From assembly GCA_003550325.1 (NCBI GenBank), contig QKWP01000610.1:126296-190295 (forward strand): a stretch of 64,000 nt of DNA. Direction: 5' to 3'. Position 1 is the first letter of the stretch; each line of letters opens with the position of its first letter. This document shows, piece after piece, positions 22,532 to 34,400 of the stretch. This DNA comes from Gigaspora rosea (taxonomy: Eukaryota; Glomeromycota; Glomeromycetes; Diversisporales; Gigasporaceae). A program made the position numbers and the translations under genes. The notes below the pieces were generated by a model. That model ran no database searches and was not told where the DNA came from. It worked only from the letters and a program-made list of their open reading frames with translations.

Positions 22532-25500
22532 TCAGGACATTCTGGAGGGTATCCAAATCTCTTTGTATATGAATTCTGCTATTCTGTGGTGTAGTAGTGG
22601 GGAGAGTTTCTTTTTGTGGTGTTGAGACTTGAAAGGGACGAGAGTACGTTCTGTTATGATACCGATAGGAATGTTCTTGTTGATGTGTAGAAATGTATAG
22701 TTAGAGATGAACTCTTCAGGATTTTTGAGTAGTAGTTTCTTTTCTTCTGCTATTTTAATTAGGATTCTTCTGAGTTCTGTATTGAAAGTAAAGTGGTTGG
22801 AAACACAGATTAGTAAATGGGAGTAGTCTTCTGAGGTGGAGTAACATCTAGGACAAAAGTGGTTTGGATATTTGTTGGAGTTGCGGAGATGTAAGAGAAG
22901 GTAAGTAGGGAGTTCTTCGGCTATTAATTTGATTTTAAAGTTCTTGATGTTGGATAGAGCGGGGTTAGTGTAGAGTGCTTTAGGTTTATCGTTGAAGATC
23001 AGTATTTCGAGGGTGAGATCTCAGTCAATATTGTCCACGTGAGATTCCCATATCCGAATTCTTTGTTGGTTATGCCAAAGAATGTCGTTCGTTATTTTGT
23101 GTATTCCTTTTAGTAATATTTTGATCAGTTGGATTGTGGGTATATCATTAATTAGTATCGTAAATCGGTTGTATAGGAATTTTTGGGAGGTGATGTCAAG
23201 AGGATATGGGGGAAGTGGATCCGAGATCTTGAGGCTTGGGTTATATGAAATTTCTAGTTTCCTTTCCATTAGTATTGATATTAGTGTGCGTTGTAAGTGT
23301 GAGAAGTCTGATTGGTCAAGTTTTAGATGTGAGGTGCGATGTATATATATTTTGTTCTACAAGGTTTTTGAATGATAGGTTATTGGTTGTTATATCCAAT
23401 TTGGCTGTATTGTCTATCGTAGTGCAAATGAAGATAAGTAGTGTTAGTAGTACATTTGTTTTGGATAGCCAGTATGTATTGAAGATGCTAATTGTGGATC
23501 CGCTGTGTTGTAATATGCAAGAGGCTATTATTTTTTTGTCGTCAGTCTGGTTGTTGTTTTTGTTGATTGCGATGTTCATCGAGATTGATTTCTTCTTGAA
23601 ATTGGAGGATACGAGTGATTCCCATTTTCCTATAGGTGGTTTTTGGAATGCTAAGAGGGGTCTGGGTAATGATTCGTCGAGTAAGGTAGCTTGGATTGGA
23701 GGGGAAGGGTGTCGAAGGCTGTATATTATATCACTGATATTTGCGTGTATGTGGAGTTTACAGTCTATTTGGAGGTTGTGTATGAAGCATTTATCAACAA
23801 TAAAGTAGCAGCAGAAGGTTCTTAGTTTTTTGTTTTTTAGTTCACATCCGGGACAGGGTTTGACAGATTTTATATTACTAGAAGTATTGTAATGTCTGGC
23901 TTTTAGTGTATTAGTATTGGTATTTTGGTTAGAAATTTTTGCGATTTCTTCACTAGAGGTAATTATCCATCCTTTCTTATTGGGGGTCCATTTGAGGAGC
24001 TGAAGGGGTTGAATTTTGTGATGTTGAGTGTGGGAGTTGCATGAGAGGTAATGAGATCTTGTATGAGTCGAAACCATTTCGGGATTCTGCCTCGAGGGAT
24101 TTTCTTAATATTGTAGTGGAAGTTGTTTCATTCTATTAGTTTTTGGTTTCTAAAGTTCATGAATTGCTCGTATGAGTTCAGGGTTTCTTTTAAGTGTGTG
24201 CATTTGTGGTGGGACAGGAGTATTGGGTTGATTGAAGTGCCTAGTAGGTTAGTTGTGATGGGCTAGTTGTTTAGTGGTCTTAGGAATTTTATATTGAGTT
24301 TGTGTATTGCCCAAAGGGCTTGACAGATATGTGTGAGATATTGTGAATGTGGAAGGGCAGGCCATTCTTCCAGAATGGATTCATTAGTATGCGCTGAGTT
24401 TTGAATTTGTTGGAGTCTTATCTTAAGATAGGACTTGTCAAAATCCGGGTGGTTTAAGCCTTTTTGGAGGTTAGAGGTAAGGGTGAATAGTTGTGCTTGC
24501 AATATGTCCGTGAGTGCGTAAATGTTTGTACAGTGTAAAAAGGAGTTTGGTAAGCTTCTAGCAATTTTCGCTTTCTGTCGTACGATCTTGATTATTAATT
24601 GGTTAATCAGTTTTAGCTGTGAAGGATTCAGGTAAGAGGAGAGGATACGGTATTGAAAGCGAGGTAGGATGACATGATTGTATATGTAGATAGCTTGTTT
24701 TTCAGTTGTGCGTGCAAGTTGAAGTTTTTTCAAGTTGGTGGTAATTTCAGCCATAATTAATTTTTGTATGTGTGTGTGTGTTTTTCCTGTTGTAAACCAT
24801 GCACCTAAGTATTTCAAGGGGGTGTTGAGTGCAGAGCGGTGATTATCGTATTGTCGAAGTTGATGTTGGGTGTTAGGGTTAAGGAATTGGAGATTAAGAA
24901 TGATTTTGTGGGGTTGACTTTGATGTTATTGAGCTTGTAGAAGCTTGAGGCGATAGACAAGATGTCCATTAGGGTTTGTTTATTGGAGGCAATCCAAAGG
25001 GAGTTATCCATGTAAGCCATGATGGAGGTGTGGATTGATTTGGGAGGCTGGGATGGAATTGTGGATGAATAGCCGTGGAAGCGTTTATTTATGGTAGCAA
25101 TAAGTGGATCGTAGTATATTTTCCATAGTAGCGGTGAGAAAGTTTCGCCCTGGTCAATTCCATCTAGTACAGCATATGGTGGAGTGAAGCCTCATTCTGT
25201 AATTACTTGATTTGTGCGATTGGTTAATAGATGAGTAAGGAGGTCAATTATGTTTTGAGTGATCTTAATTTTGTGGAGAGTGTTCCCCAGTGTATTGACA
25301 TTGACAGAGTTAAATGCCTTGAACATGTCCTGGGAGAGGGCCCAGATTTCTTTGTTATTAGTAATAGCATCCTCTAAAATATGTGTTAGTTGAGATACCA
25401 GTTGGATAGTCGATTGGAAGGGGAATGCGGCAAAGTTTATTGGTGATAATATTTCATAGCGCATTATGATTTTGGTCATTTAGTTGTTTAGTATTTTAGT

Positions 25501-27435
25501 AAAAATTTTTCTAGTATGGTCAATGAGAGTGATGGGTCTAGTGGTATTGAGGTTGTAGTTATATTTGGGTTTTTTGGGTATGGGCTATACGTTTGCTCGG
25601 AGCCATTGTTTCGGGGTGCGGTTTAGTTTTAGGCAGCTGTTAAAGATCTTTTGAAGTATCTTTATTGCGGCAACAAGGAGATGTTGTAGGATTTCGTTTG
25701 GAATTGCTGAAGGTCCAGTAGCCTTATTTTTAGGTGCGCTATCAATTGTGGATTGGATTTCATCAAGTGAGATGGGTAAAGTTAGTAGTTCATATATAGA
25801 GGGGTCTATGCTCGCTAAAGGGAGATAGGCTTCTTCTCAGTCCTTTTTTAATTCTTCGTTGGGCGGATTGGTTTTAGTCCAGTTCTCGAAGTGTGTGCGT
25901 ATGTGTTCTAGGATTTCTTGTTTTTCGGTTAGTATTTGGTTAGAGAGAATTATTCTATCTGTCCTGACTGGATCTGATCTTCATTTTAAGATACTATCTA
26001 GCATTCTGGAAGTATTATTTTTGAAGTCATTGTAGCGACAATTGACATAGAAGTTTATTTTATCGTTTTGTTCTTGTAGTTTTTCTAAGTTGCGGGCAGT
26101 CCAAATAGTATGTTTAGTTTGCTTAAGTTGTTGGATCGTTTGTAGGAGGAGGGAGTCTATGTCAACTGGTGTGAGAGGAGTGATTTCCGAGTTTGAAAGT
26201 TCAGCTGCCGTGGAAAGTAATTTATTACATCGGTCAAGCGATTCAGGTAAGGGTTGTGTAGTCAGGAGTCTAAGACATTTGTTCATTGATTTTAGTGCAA
26301 GGTGTAAGTGGGTGGCTTTAAGGGATAGAGCATAGAAGTTCTTAGGAGTTGTGAAGGTGAAGGGGATAAGTTTATTCATCGTGTTCTTGACCAGAGCAGT
26401 CCAGATGTTCCAGCATCTGTTTAATTCTTTTGCATCCCATTCTGTTTCCTGCTATGGTAGTTCTTGTTTGATTCTTTTATCAATTTCTGCTGCAAATTCA
26501 TCCCAGTCTTTTATAGTCATTTTCGTATACTGATATATTTTTCGTTTGCGTTTTTTGTTTCGATAATTTTTTTGTTTTGTTATGTTAATGTGCCATGTGG
26601 TAGAGATAATGTTATAATCACTTCCAGTAATGTAACAGGCGTCAGTGATTGTGGGATTATCCATGTTCATGATTATATCAGAGTTACACAATAAGTCGTC
26701 GATTTGACTAGTTGAGTTGGGTCCTTTACATGTAGGTATTGTAATATCATAAAATGATAATAGGCTGGTGGCATTGGCAGAGTTTAGGTTGTTGAAGAGC
26801 GGGAATTTCTTGTCTCTAAACTGATTTGCGTTTAGATCTTCTAGTAAAATTATATTCCAGTTCCTGTTCTTTGCTTCTAGAAACCAGGTGAAGATTTTTT
26901 CTTGAGTGTGTTTGTTGAGGTGGGGATGGTTTGAACTTGATGGTAAATAGGTAGAGATGATGTGGGTTTTGTTGGCGGGGAAGTAGAAGTCTATGTATAT
27001 AGCAGTGCCGAGTAGGGTGCGGATGTCATGAATGTACGGTTGTAGCTGGTTACAGTTCATTAGTGCTGTGCCAAGGCTGGAGTTCTTTTGCTTGGCTGTG
27101 TATGGTTCAAAGTTGAAAGAATAAAAAAAGTATAAGGGGTTAGTGAGGTTTAGGGTACGTGAGTCTGTGGGTTTGGTTTTTGTTAGGGATATGATGTGTA
27201 GGTTGGATTCAGCATAGTATTCGATCCAACTTTGTGCTTTTTCTAGTCGTGTCAGTCCTCTGATGTTATGTGTGGCAATGTTTATTCCGTCCTCAATTAG
27301 GAATATTGATTTATTTGTGATAGTGAGTGGTAGAGTGTGGTCGGGTGTTGGTTCATTAGATATAATTTGTGATAGATTAGTGTCGAGCGGTTGCGCAAGT
27401 GTTTGGGTTTTAATAGTTTCCCTAGACATCATCAT
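22532..27435 (-). pseudogene. LINE copy 1 ORF2: endonuclease-reverse transcriptase, degenerate
   Basis: ORF2 would nick the target and reverse-transcribe its own RNA. It starts at 27435 in a run of three ATG codons. The APE endonuclease covers roughly 27260-26450: ATHNIRGL, then LTKTKP, where families usually have E (codon 27178-27180 is Lys), LLEDLNAN in place of GDFN, SQIDDLL, and SDYNIIS in place of SDH. RT motif A is QDMFKAFNSVN; motif C is YMDN instead of YMDD (Asn codon 25003-25005). An in-frame TGA lies at 25192-25194 before GFTPP. Toward the C terminus there is CPGCELK (about 23850) and a CX2C-X8-H-X4-C knuckle (CPRCYSTSEDYSHLLIC, about 22850-22800). An RNase H domain is not clearly recognisable. 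The frame changes several times. The loss of catalytic residues makes it nonfunctional. Confidence 0.9.
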
Positions 27436-27458
27436 AATCGTATCCCTTGCTTTGTTAT

Positions 27459-28077
27459 GCAGGCATATTTGCCTGCGAAAATTTTAAAATTTTAAATTTT
27501 TTAAATAAAACCTTAAATATTAATTTTACTATATACTTTCTAAGTAAAAATTATAATATTAGTTCTGTTTTATCAACTTTATTATAAAATTTTTTTAAAA
27601 TTATTAAAAAACTTTGGAGTAATAAAAGTTTAAAGTTTTTGTTTTGGAACTTTTACTATAGAATTTTTTCTTTGGGTTTTCTTAAATTTTATATGTTCTT
27701 GTTTATAAAAAAAATTTTCACTTCTAATACAAGTCTTAATTTTTACAAGTATATCATATAAAGTCAAATAATAAAAGTTGTCATCCTTTATATAAACTAC
27801 AATATTGCATTAGAAACTATATTTTTAAAACCAATATTTAAAGAATTCGCCAAGATATTGTAAAATATTTTTTTGGTTAAAAAATTTCTTTAAAATTTAA
27901 TATTTTCAGCTTATAAGCAATATAAACTTTTTGTCTTATAATATAAATTTAAATAATTCAAAAATATAATCCTTGTTATTAAATATTATAATACCAAATT
28001 TTATTTAAATATTTTAAATGATTAAAAAAATAGATCAGGGGTATATTTATAGTAATTTTACAGGCAAATTTGCCTGC
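27459..28077. mobile_element. 619-bp TIR element inserted at the ORF1/ORF2 junction
   Basis: Ends GCAGGCATATTTGCCTGCGA (left) and inverted GCAGGCAAATTTGCCTGTAA; each TIR is itself nearly palindromic. The interior is AT-rich and noncoding. Disregarding it, the ORF1 frame runs 11 further codons to a TGA overlapping the ORF2 ATG, which supports a secondary insertion. No target duplication is evident, so the superfamily is unknown. Confidence 0.75.
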
Positions 28078-30400
28078 AAAGTAGTACAAACTAAGGGATA
28101 AGTCCCATTCGGGTTTCAGATGGTTGAGTAGTTTGAATAAGTAAGGTGGAGTAGTACAGAAGTCGAAGTATTTACGGAGTATGTCTATTGTAGTGATCAC
28201 TTTCTCATAGTCATTAATTGGTAGGTCGATAGATAGATCAGGTATTGTATTAGCAATTGATTCCTTGAGTGAATGGAGGTTAGCGGGTAATTTTGGTTTG
28301 TTATTAAGAGATTGGTGTTGTTCCTTTTTGGGGATTCTAATCCATGTTTGTGGTATTTGGCGGAAGAAGTAGAATTTTCGTAGTTTCCTAGCAGTCGCTA
28401 CCAATTCTCTAGGGTCTGTGATAGGTATATTCAGTTTAATTTGTTGGATTTTTCTGAAGTCCCATGGGAGTTCGGGTTTCTTCGTGAAATTAATTTCTGA
28501 GTACTCGGTCGGGAGTGGTTCGGGAATGTAGTATTCGTCTTCCACTTCGGCAATGAATTTTTGTACCGTAGGCAGGTCCATGAGGGGAAAAGAGTATTTG
28601 TTTAGTTTTAGTTCTGATGGCTTTTTCGGCAAGCGACGCCTTTGACGAATATAGTTATTTGGAAGTCTTTTAAAGTAATAGTATTCTTTTAAGATTTCAA
28701 TATGTCGTTTGAATTCAGTTTCATTCTTTGCTACAAAGGGGAACAGGTGTCGGATTTCTTTATTAGTTCTTGTGGGGTTACTGGAAGATGAGGTTTGGTC
28801 TCGACTGCAGGTAAGTCAAAATATGAGGGTGGTAATTCTTTGAATGTGTAGTATTTGCGCAATTCCCTACAGTATTCTGAGAGGGAGCGAAGTTTATCGT
28901 AATCAGTAATTGGAAAGTAGTTAGTTATTTCAGAGGTTAAGTCTGCAGGGTAGGCGGGTAACGGTATGCGTATGTGCAAAAAGTAAGATTCCGGAAGGCG
29001 TTGGAATGAAAAAATTAGACGGAGTGTGCTGACTATTTGTCGCGTATTATAGTGATCATCTATTGGTAATTGGAAGGGTAGAATCGTACGGATATCTTCA
29101 GGAATATCTTCTGGTTTGTCAGGAAGGGGAGTGCTTCATTAATAACGCTATTTATTGCTGCACGAGCTACCCCGAAGTCGACATGTTTCTCTAGTTTGCC
29201 AAAGCCCCACAGGTAAAACAACCAGCTAGTAATTTCGTAGCCATTTAATTCAAGAAAGTCTAAATTTTTCAAGTAGTCAATTGCAATCTTTTGACGGAGC
29301 CGAAAAAAATTTGGTCACGGTTGGTTTTGTTGGTCATGGGTATATTATGTAGTCTTTTGTATCGGTCTGTAGCCTTGCTCAAGAGAGTGGTAAATTCAAT
29401 TTGGTGGGGCTTGGGCTGCAGTTGTCCTAGTAAAAGAACGAAAGAATGCAGTATCCTTATGGTGAATTTTCGCATTAATAGCTGTGGGAATTCAGATGTC
29501 GGTTAGTATAGTGTCCGGTTTGTATCTCGTAAATTCCATGAGATTCTCCTTTGAATGTAGGATCTTTGTGATTTTATCTATGTTTCAGATTTCTTCATTG
29601 AAGTTATCAAGCCTTTGGGCTTGCTTTTGATTTCATAATTCGTTCTGCACTTGTTCTTTCCATTCGTTTAAGCTTCCTCTGTCGACTTTTCGGTTAGTAA
29701 AAGAAACTTTTTTCCTGATGCTACCGCGCTGTAGGTGAGCCTAGGGGTTGTATTTGGTTCTAGTTTTATGTTATTGGCGTTTGAAGGTGTCGTTTCTAGG
29801 TGGTCCGATTCAATAGTAGAGTCCGAAACAATCTCCATGTCTATGTCCTGTTGTTTATTCGTAGGGGCAGCTGGTGGGCGTCGTTTATTGATTTCAACGG
29901 TATCGATATCGAAGTCGAAGAAGTCTTTGTCGGTGAACGCATATTGAGATGGGTCATTCTGTGAGGTTGTTGAGGTCGTTAGGTCGATTGAGATGTTTGA
30001 TTCCGGTTGTTGGCTCGGGGCCTGTGTTCCCACAGTCGGTTGATCAGCTTGGGTTGTTGTTGTGGTCTCGTGACACACATAGGAGTTATTGTGGAAAAAT
30101 GTAATAGGTACTGATGCGGGTCCTGGGAAATTTGTAGGGTTTGTTTGATGGGCAGGTGAGCTGACGTCATAGGTGAATTTTTCGGGGTCAACACAGATTC
30201 CTCAGAAATATTCGAATTTTCTTCGACACTTTTATTGGGGGAGGGGTTCCTGGCCGCACTGCAACAGGTGGTGAAGTCTCAGCTTTAAATTTTTTTGTTG
30301 CTTGTTGCGTGTTGTAGTTGTCTATTTCCATAGAAGTACGGTTATCGTCCTCTTCTTGAGTGTCCATGTTGGTAATACTAGAATCTTGTGTTGCCGACAT
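28078..30400 (-). pseudogene. LINE copy 1 ORF1 product with tandem 50-60-residue repeats, frameshifted
   Basis: Begins at the ATG 30398-30400 (MSATQDSSITNMDTQEEDD). The N-terminal part (to about 29670) is Thr/Gln/Ser/Asp-rich and disordered-looking, ending LTYSAVASGKKF. After frameshifts, the region 29090-28078 holds at least six consecutive repeats of pattern P-[ILM]-x-D, a helical stretch, L-R-x-[YF]-[YF]-x-F-x-x-[LI]-P-x-x-[YW]. Examples: FPITDYDKLRSL...LRKYYTFKELPPSYF; IPITDPRELVAT...LRKFYFFRQIPQTW; LPINDYEKV...LRKYFDF. LINE ORF1 proteins normally bind RNA through RRM, CCHC or esterase domains; none is visible here. By position this is ORF1, but the repeat family is one I do not recognise. 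Confidence 0.75.
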
Positions 30401-31479
30401 AGTCGGCAACGGTTTTAAAGCAGGAGAAAGCGTACAGGTGATTCAACTTCGACTTCGCTTTATATTGGACGTTGTGAAGGGAAGCCAGACAATTTCTGTC
30501 TAGTTAATACTTAATTAAGCTTAGTTATTATGCGAAAGGTGCTCTTTTCCGCCGATGAAATTTTTTGTTTGTTGTGTTTTGCAATTTTCAGGGGCGTACA
30601 AGAAAGAGTTATTATAGTTGAGACCATTTAAAAATAGACAAATTTAATTGACTATCAAATTAGCAATCATATCCAAATTGACTAGGGGACATCCATAATT
30701 TATGTTAAACAGGTGCTATAAATAATAGGGACATAAAGATATATATATTCTACATCAATCAACAATTCGTGATTTGTTGCATATTATTATTAATTATTAT
30801 TTGAGCAGTTGTGAAAATTATACTATTAGTTATCGGTAATGTTAATCGCATTGCTTAATAATAAGTTGCATAATTAATTTCGTACTGTACAATTATTTAG
30901 CCGGTTAACTACTTAACTATTTAAAATGCAATCATTAGAAACTGGAAATCAAGCTAAATATTGATAAAATGGTTATGTGAACAATTTAATATTTTTTAAA
31001 ATTTCTTACTATTTAATCAAACATATTGATATTTTTTTAAGGGTAGGGTAAACATAAATCATTTATCATATAATTTTAGTAGTACAATGAGATTTATATA
31101 GAAAATAAAAATATGCTACAAATAAAACTTTTTACGGTTGTTATTAATTTAGCCAAAAATTTTTAATATGTATTGCAAAATACTTTTTTTATATAATAGT
31201 AAAATTTTAATAAATATATAGTGGAATTCACCTAAAGCTATTACCTTTTAATTATAAAAATTTTTAAATTGTTATAACTCTTTAAAAAAAAAGATATTTA
31301 AAAAATTTTTTGATAATTTAATAGCTTATTGTTTAAATAATTAAACTATCAATAAATTTTTTAAATATCTTTTATTTTTTATTTTTTATTTTTTTTGGCA
31401 ATCCTGCTTTTATTGTATAAGACGTAAGTAATAAACTACATATAAAAATACTATATACTATTGTATTTTCCACCTTTTT

Positions 31480-34400
31480 AACAATAAAGACTCATCTGGT
31501 TACCGAGGTACCTAAATGCGATCTGCTACAGCCTAGATTCGTCTCCTTTTTGGGCACCTTAACTTTCTAAGGTATCTGTCAAAAATTCATCGACTAGCTC
31601 TTGCCTGCTAATGTCAAGATTGACCAAAAAAATTGTCTTTTTCCTTAAAGGGCCGGCCTGCAGAAAGCCAGGCCGGCCTCGTGAAGCCGGAAATCCATTT
31701 GAGCATTATACTCTTAGCATTATTAAAAATTCTTTGAAATTTTTCTTGCTTCGTTTCTTTTACAACATCTTCATTATTTTCTTTTTCGTCTTTTTTTTGT
31801 CTTTTTCGGCTTCTTGTATCCTTTTCACCCTCATCTATTTCTTCTTCTTCTTCATTTTCGTTAATTCTCTTTCTTTTCATTTCTTTCGTCCCACTTAATT
31901 CTTCCCACTCTGCAACGGCTTCACAACGTAGTGTCCAAATTTTTTCATGGAATTTCAAACCCAAAGCTTCAAATGCTTTGTTTTTAAAATATCTTTCCAC
32001 CATTGATTTCTTTTCGAGGCTTGCGGGAACTAAGCCTTGAATTATTAACTTCCATTTCCTAATCTTTTCATAATCATTTTCACCAAAGAGTACTTTTTTG
32101 ATGGCCTTAAAGATTTCTGGGTCAACTTCTTTCTTCTTTGTATCTTTGTTACGAAGTATCTCCTCTTTGACCTCGCGTTCTATTTTTCTCCATAGGCCTT
32201 GATATATCTCATATTCTGCCAAGTGGTCTTGTGTTTCAGATTCTCTAAAACACGCTATGCACCGATCGATTTCGTACACTCCCGGATATCTTTTATGTAG
32301 TAGAGCCATTACCGGCAGGGCCTTTTCCATACGTTTAATCCTATTGACCCAGGCCCTACTTTGCTTTATACTCCTACAATTACGGCCCTTCAACTTATTT
32401 AGCTGACCCTATGTGCTACCCCAATCAACTTCCTTACTATTTTCCTTCTCTTTTAATATATCTATAATACCCGGCAACCCCTTCCATTCTACATCAAAAA
32501 CCGTGCTTGTAACTTCCTCCACAAATTTTCTAATTGGTCTATCTATTATATACATTTCCCATTTCGGGACTATTCTCATTCCTTTAACCCAACTACTAGT
32601 AATCTTAAAGCACCTTTTGCTTTTAAGATCCTCTTTAACTAACTTATCTGCATATTCATTCTTTTCAACTCCCGTATGTGCTTTAACCTTAACAATCTTC
32701 CAATCTATTTCCTTCTCCTCAAGACACTTCTGTATCAACCTCAGGACGCTACCGTTGCTTATTTTAACTTCTTCTCTTAAGCTTTTTGGCTTTCGCATTT
32801 TCTTAATTAGGCTTATAGCATTTATGCTGTCTGAGAATAATTCCACTTTACTTTTACATGGAACCGCCAAAAGTGCTATTCAATCGCCCCATTTCTGCTC
32901 TTGTTGTTGAAGGCCAATCCAACAAGGCTCCGTTGAATTGAGGATTGACGAATCCTGACACCTGTTTCATTTCTTTGGGATATGCTACCCAGCCAATCCC
33001 ATACTTTTCTTACAGACTCCTGCTTGAACTTCTTCCTGAGTTAAGGAGCCATCCGTATAGATACACCATTCAAGGCACCCTTTCATGCGCTCATTCAGGG
33101 CTTTCAACTCTTTTCGCGTACTTTCTCCATCTATCCACTCATCTATTATTTCTTCTTCTTTACACTTTACTACAACATCATGTACTTCCCGTTCTCTTTC
33201 TAAATTGTTACTTGCGTCTTTGTCCTGTCTGTATACCAGATCAGCACACTTTATTTCATACAGAACTCTATCTTCTCGCTTTTTAACAAGCCTTCTATTC
33301 AATGCACGTTTAGGACTTTTGAAAGCTTTGAATATTGTGCATTCTCTACTTTTTCCCGCTTGATCTTGTGCACAACCTTTGCATTGTTCTATTTCATTCT
33401 CATCTGGTTTTATATTTTCTTTTTCCCTCTAATGCTCGATCTGATAGGTCTTCTTTCGTTTTTTGTTAACTCTAACTTTGCCTATCTGTGGAGTTTCTTC
33501 ATTGTTTTTGAAAACAATTAAATCAGATTTTCATCCGTCTTCTGCAATCACATTTAATTCTGGTTTTAGTGCCACCATATTTCTGCTGCTTCGCTTAAAC
33601 GCTTCTTTTAACTCTCTTGTTTCTACGCTTGCCAAACAAGCTTCTTCTAATTCCTCTAACCAAATTGGTTTTTTACCTGAACCTTTTTGGTTTCTCAAAT
33701 TTTTTAAGCACTCCTAAGACAACATATACGTGCTATTTGTATCGAATAGCTGTTCTAATAGAAAAAGCTTTAACGACTTTTCTTTCAGGAAGCTCTTTAT
33801 ACCTCTTTCACTCAAGACGTCAACTATCTCGGTGCCTTGCTAAGCGATTTTAAAACTTTCCTCCCAGATACTACTACTAAATGTGATACCAATCTTTCTT
33901 GCCTCTTTAATCACCCTGACGGACATGCTGTGGGTGTCTACTATTTCATTGAGTCTATCACTTTCCAGACTCGTAATCGCACTAATACATTTATTCGAGA
34001 TCTGTGCTTGTTTAAGTCTTATCCAAGTGGATTGGCCGAGCCTTTCCATATCGTTAAGTCTAATTGCAAAATTACTGACATGATGCGCTAATGTACTTTT
34101 CCAGAGTAGTTGAACCCCAGCGATATTTTTATGGTTTAGTACACCATATGCCATGTTAGCTGCAAGTCCACTTTTTGATTTTACCAATTTTAAAAAGGGT
34201 CTATGTAATTGCTCACAGTTATTCCTACTTAGCATCACTATTTGTGCTCTGTACTCTGCTCTCGGAATTAACACTTTATTGTTTATATATATGAGATGAC
34301 TAAGCGTCATTTTCTTCTTCTTCATACAGTGAGTTAGCGCCCACACCTCCTGCTCTATGACCTTTTTGACACACTTTAGCGCTTGTTTTTCTGAGATCCA

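Larger units (their letters stand above)
22330..30560 (-). mobile_element. LINE copy 1 (APE-type non-LTR retrotransposon), decayed
   Basis: Read on the minus strand: a GC-richer 5' leader (30560-30401), ORF1 (30400 to about 28078), an inserted TIR element (27459-28077), then ORF2 (27435-22532) with endonuclease, reverse transcriptase and C-terminal zinc knuckle. Limits are estimated from the change of composition to AT-rich flanks; no clear target duplication or poly-A tail was found. Multiple frameshifts and stops show it is inactive. Confidence 0.9.

Noticed and set aside
23082-30000. Plus-strand frames over the LINE copy 1 region
   Set aside because: Shadows of the minus-strand ORF1/ORF2, which carry the endonuclease, RT and zinc-knuckle motifs.
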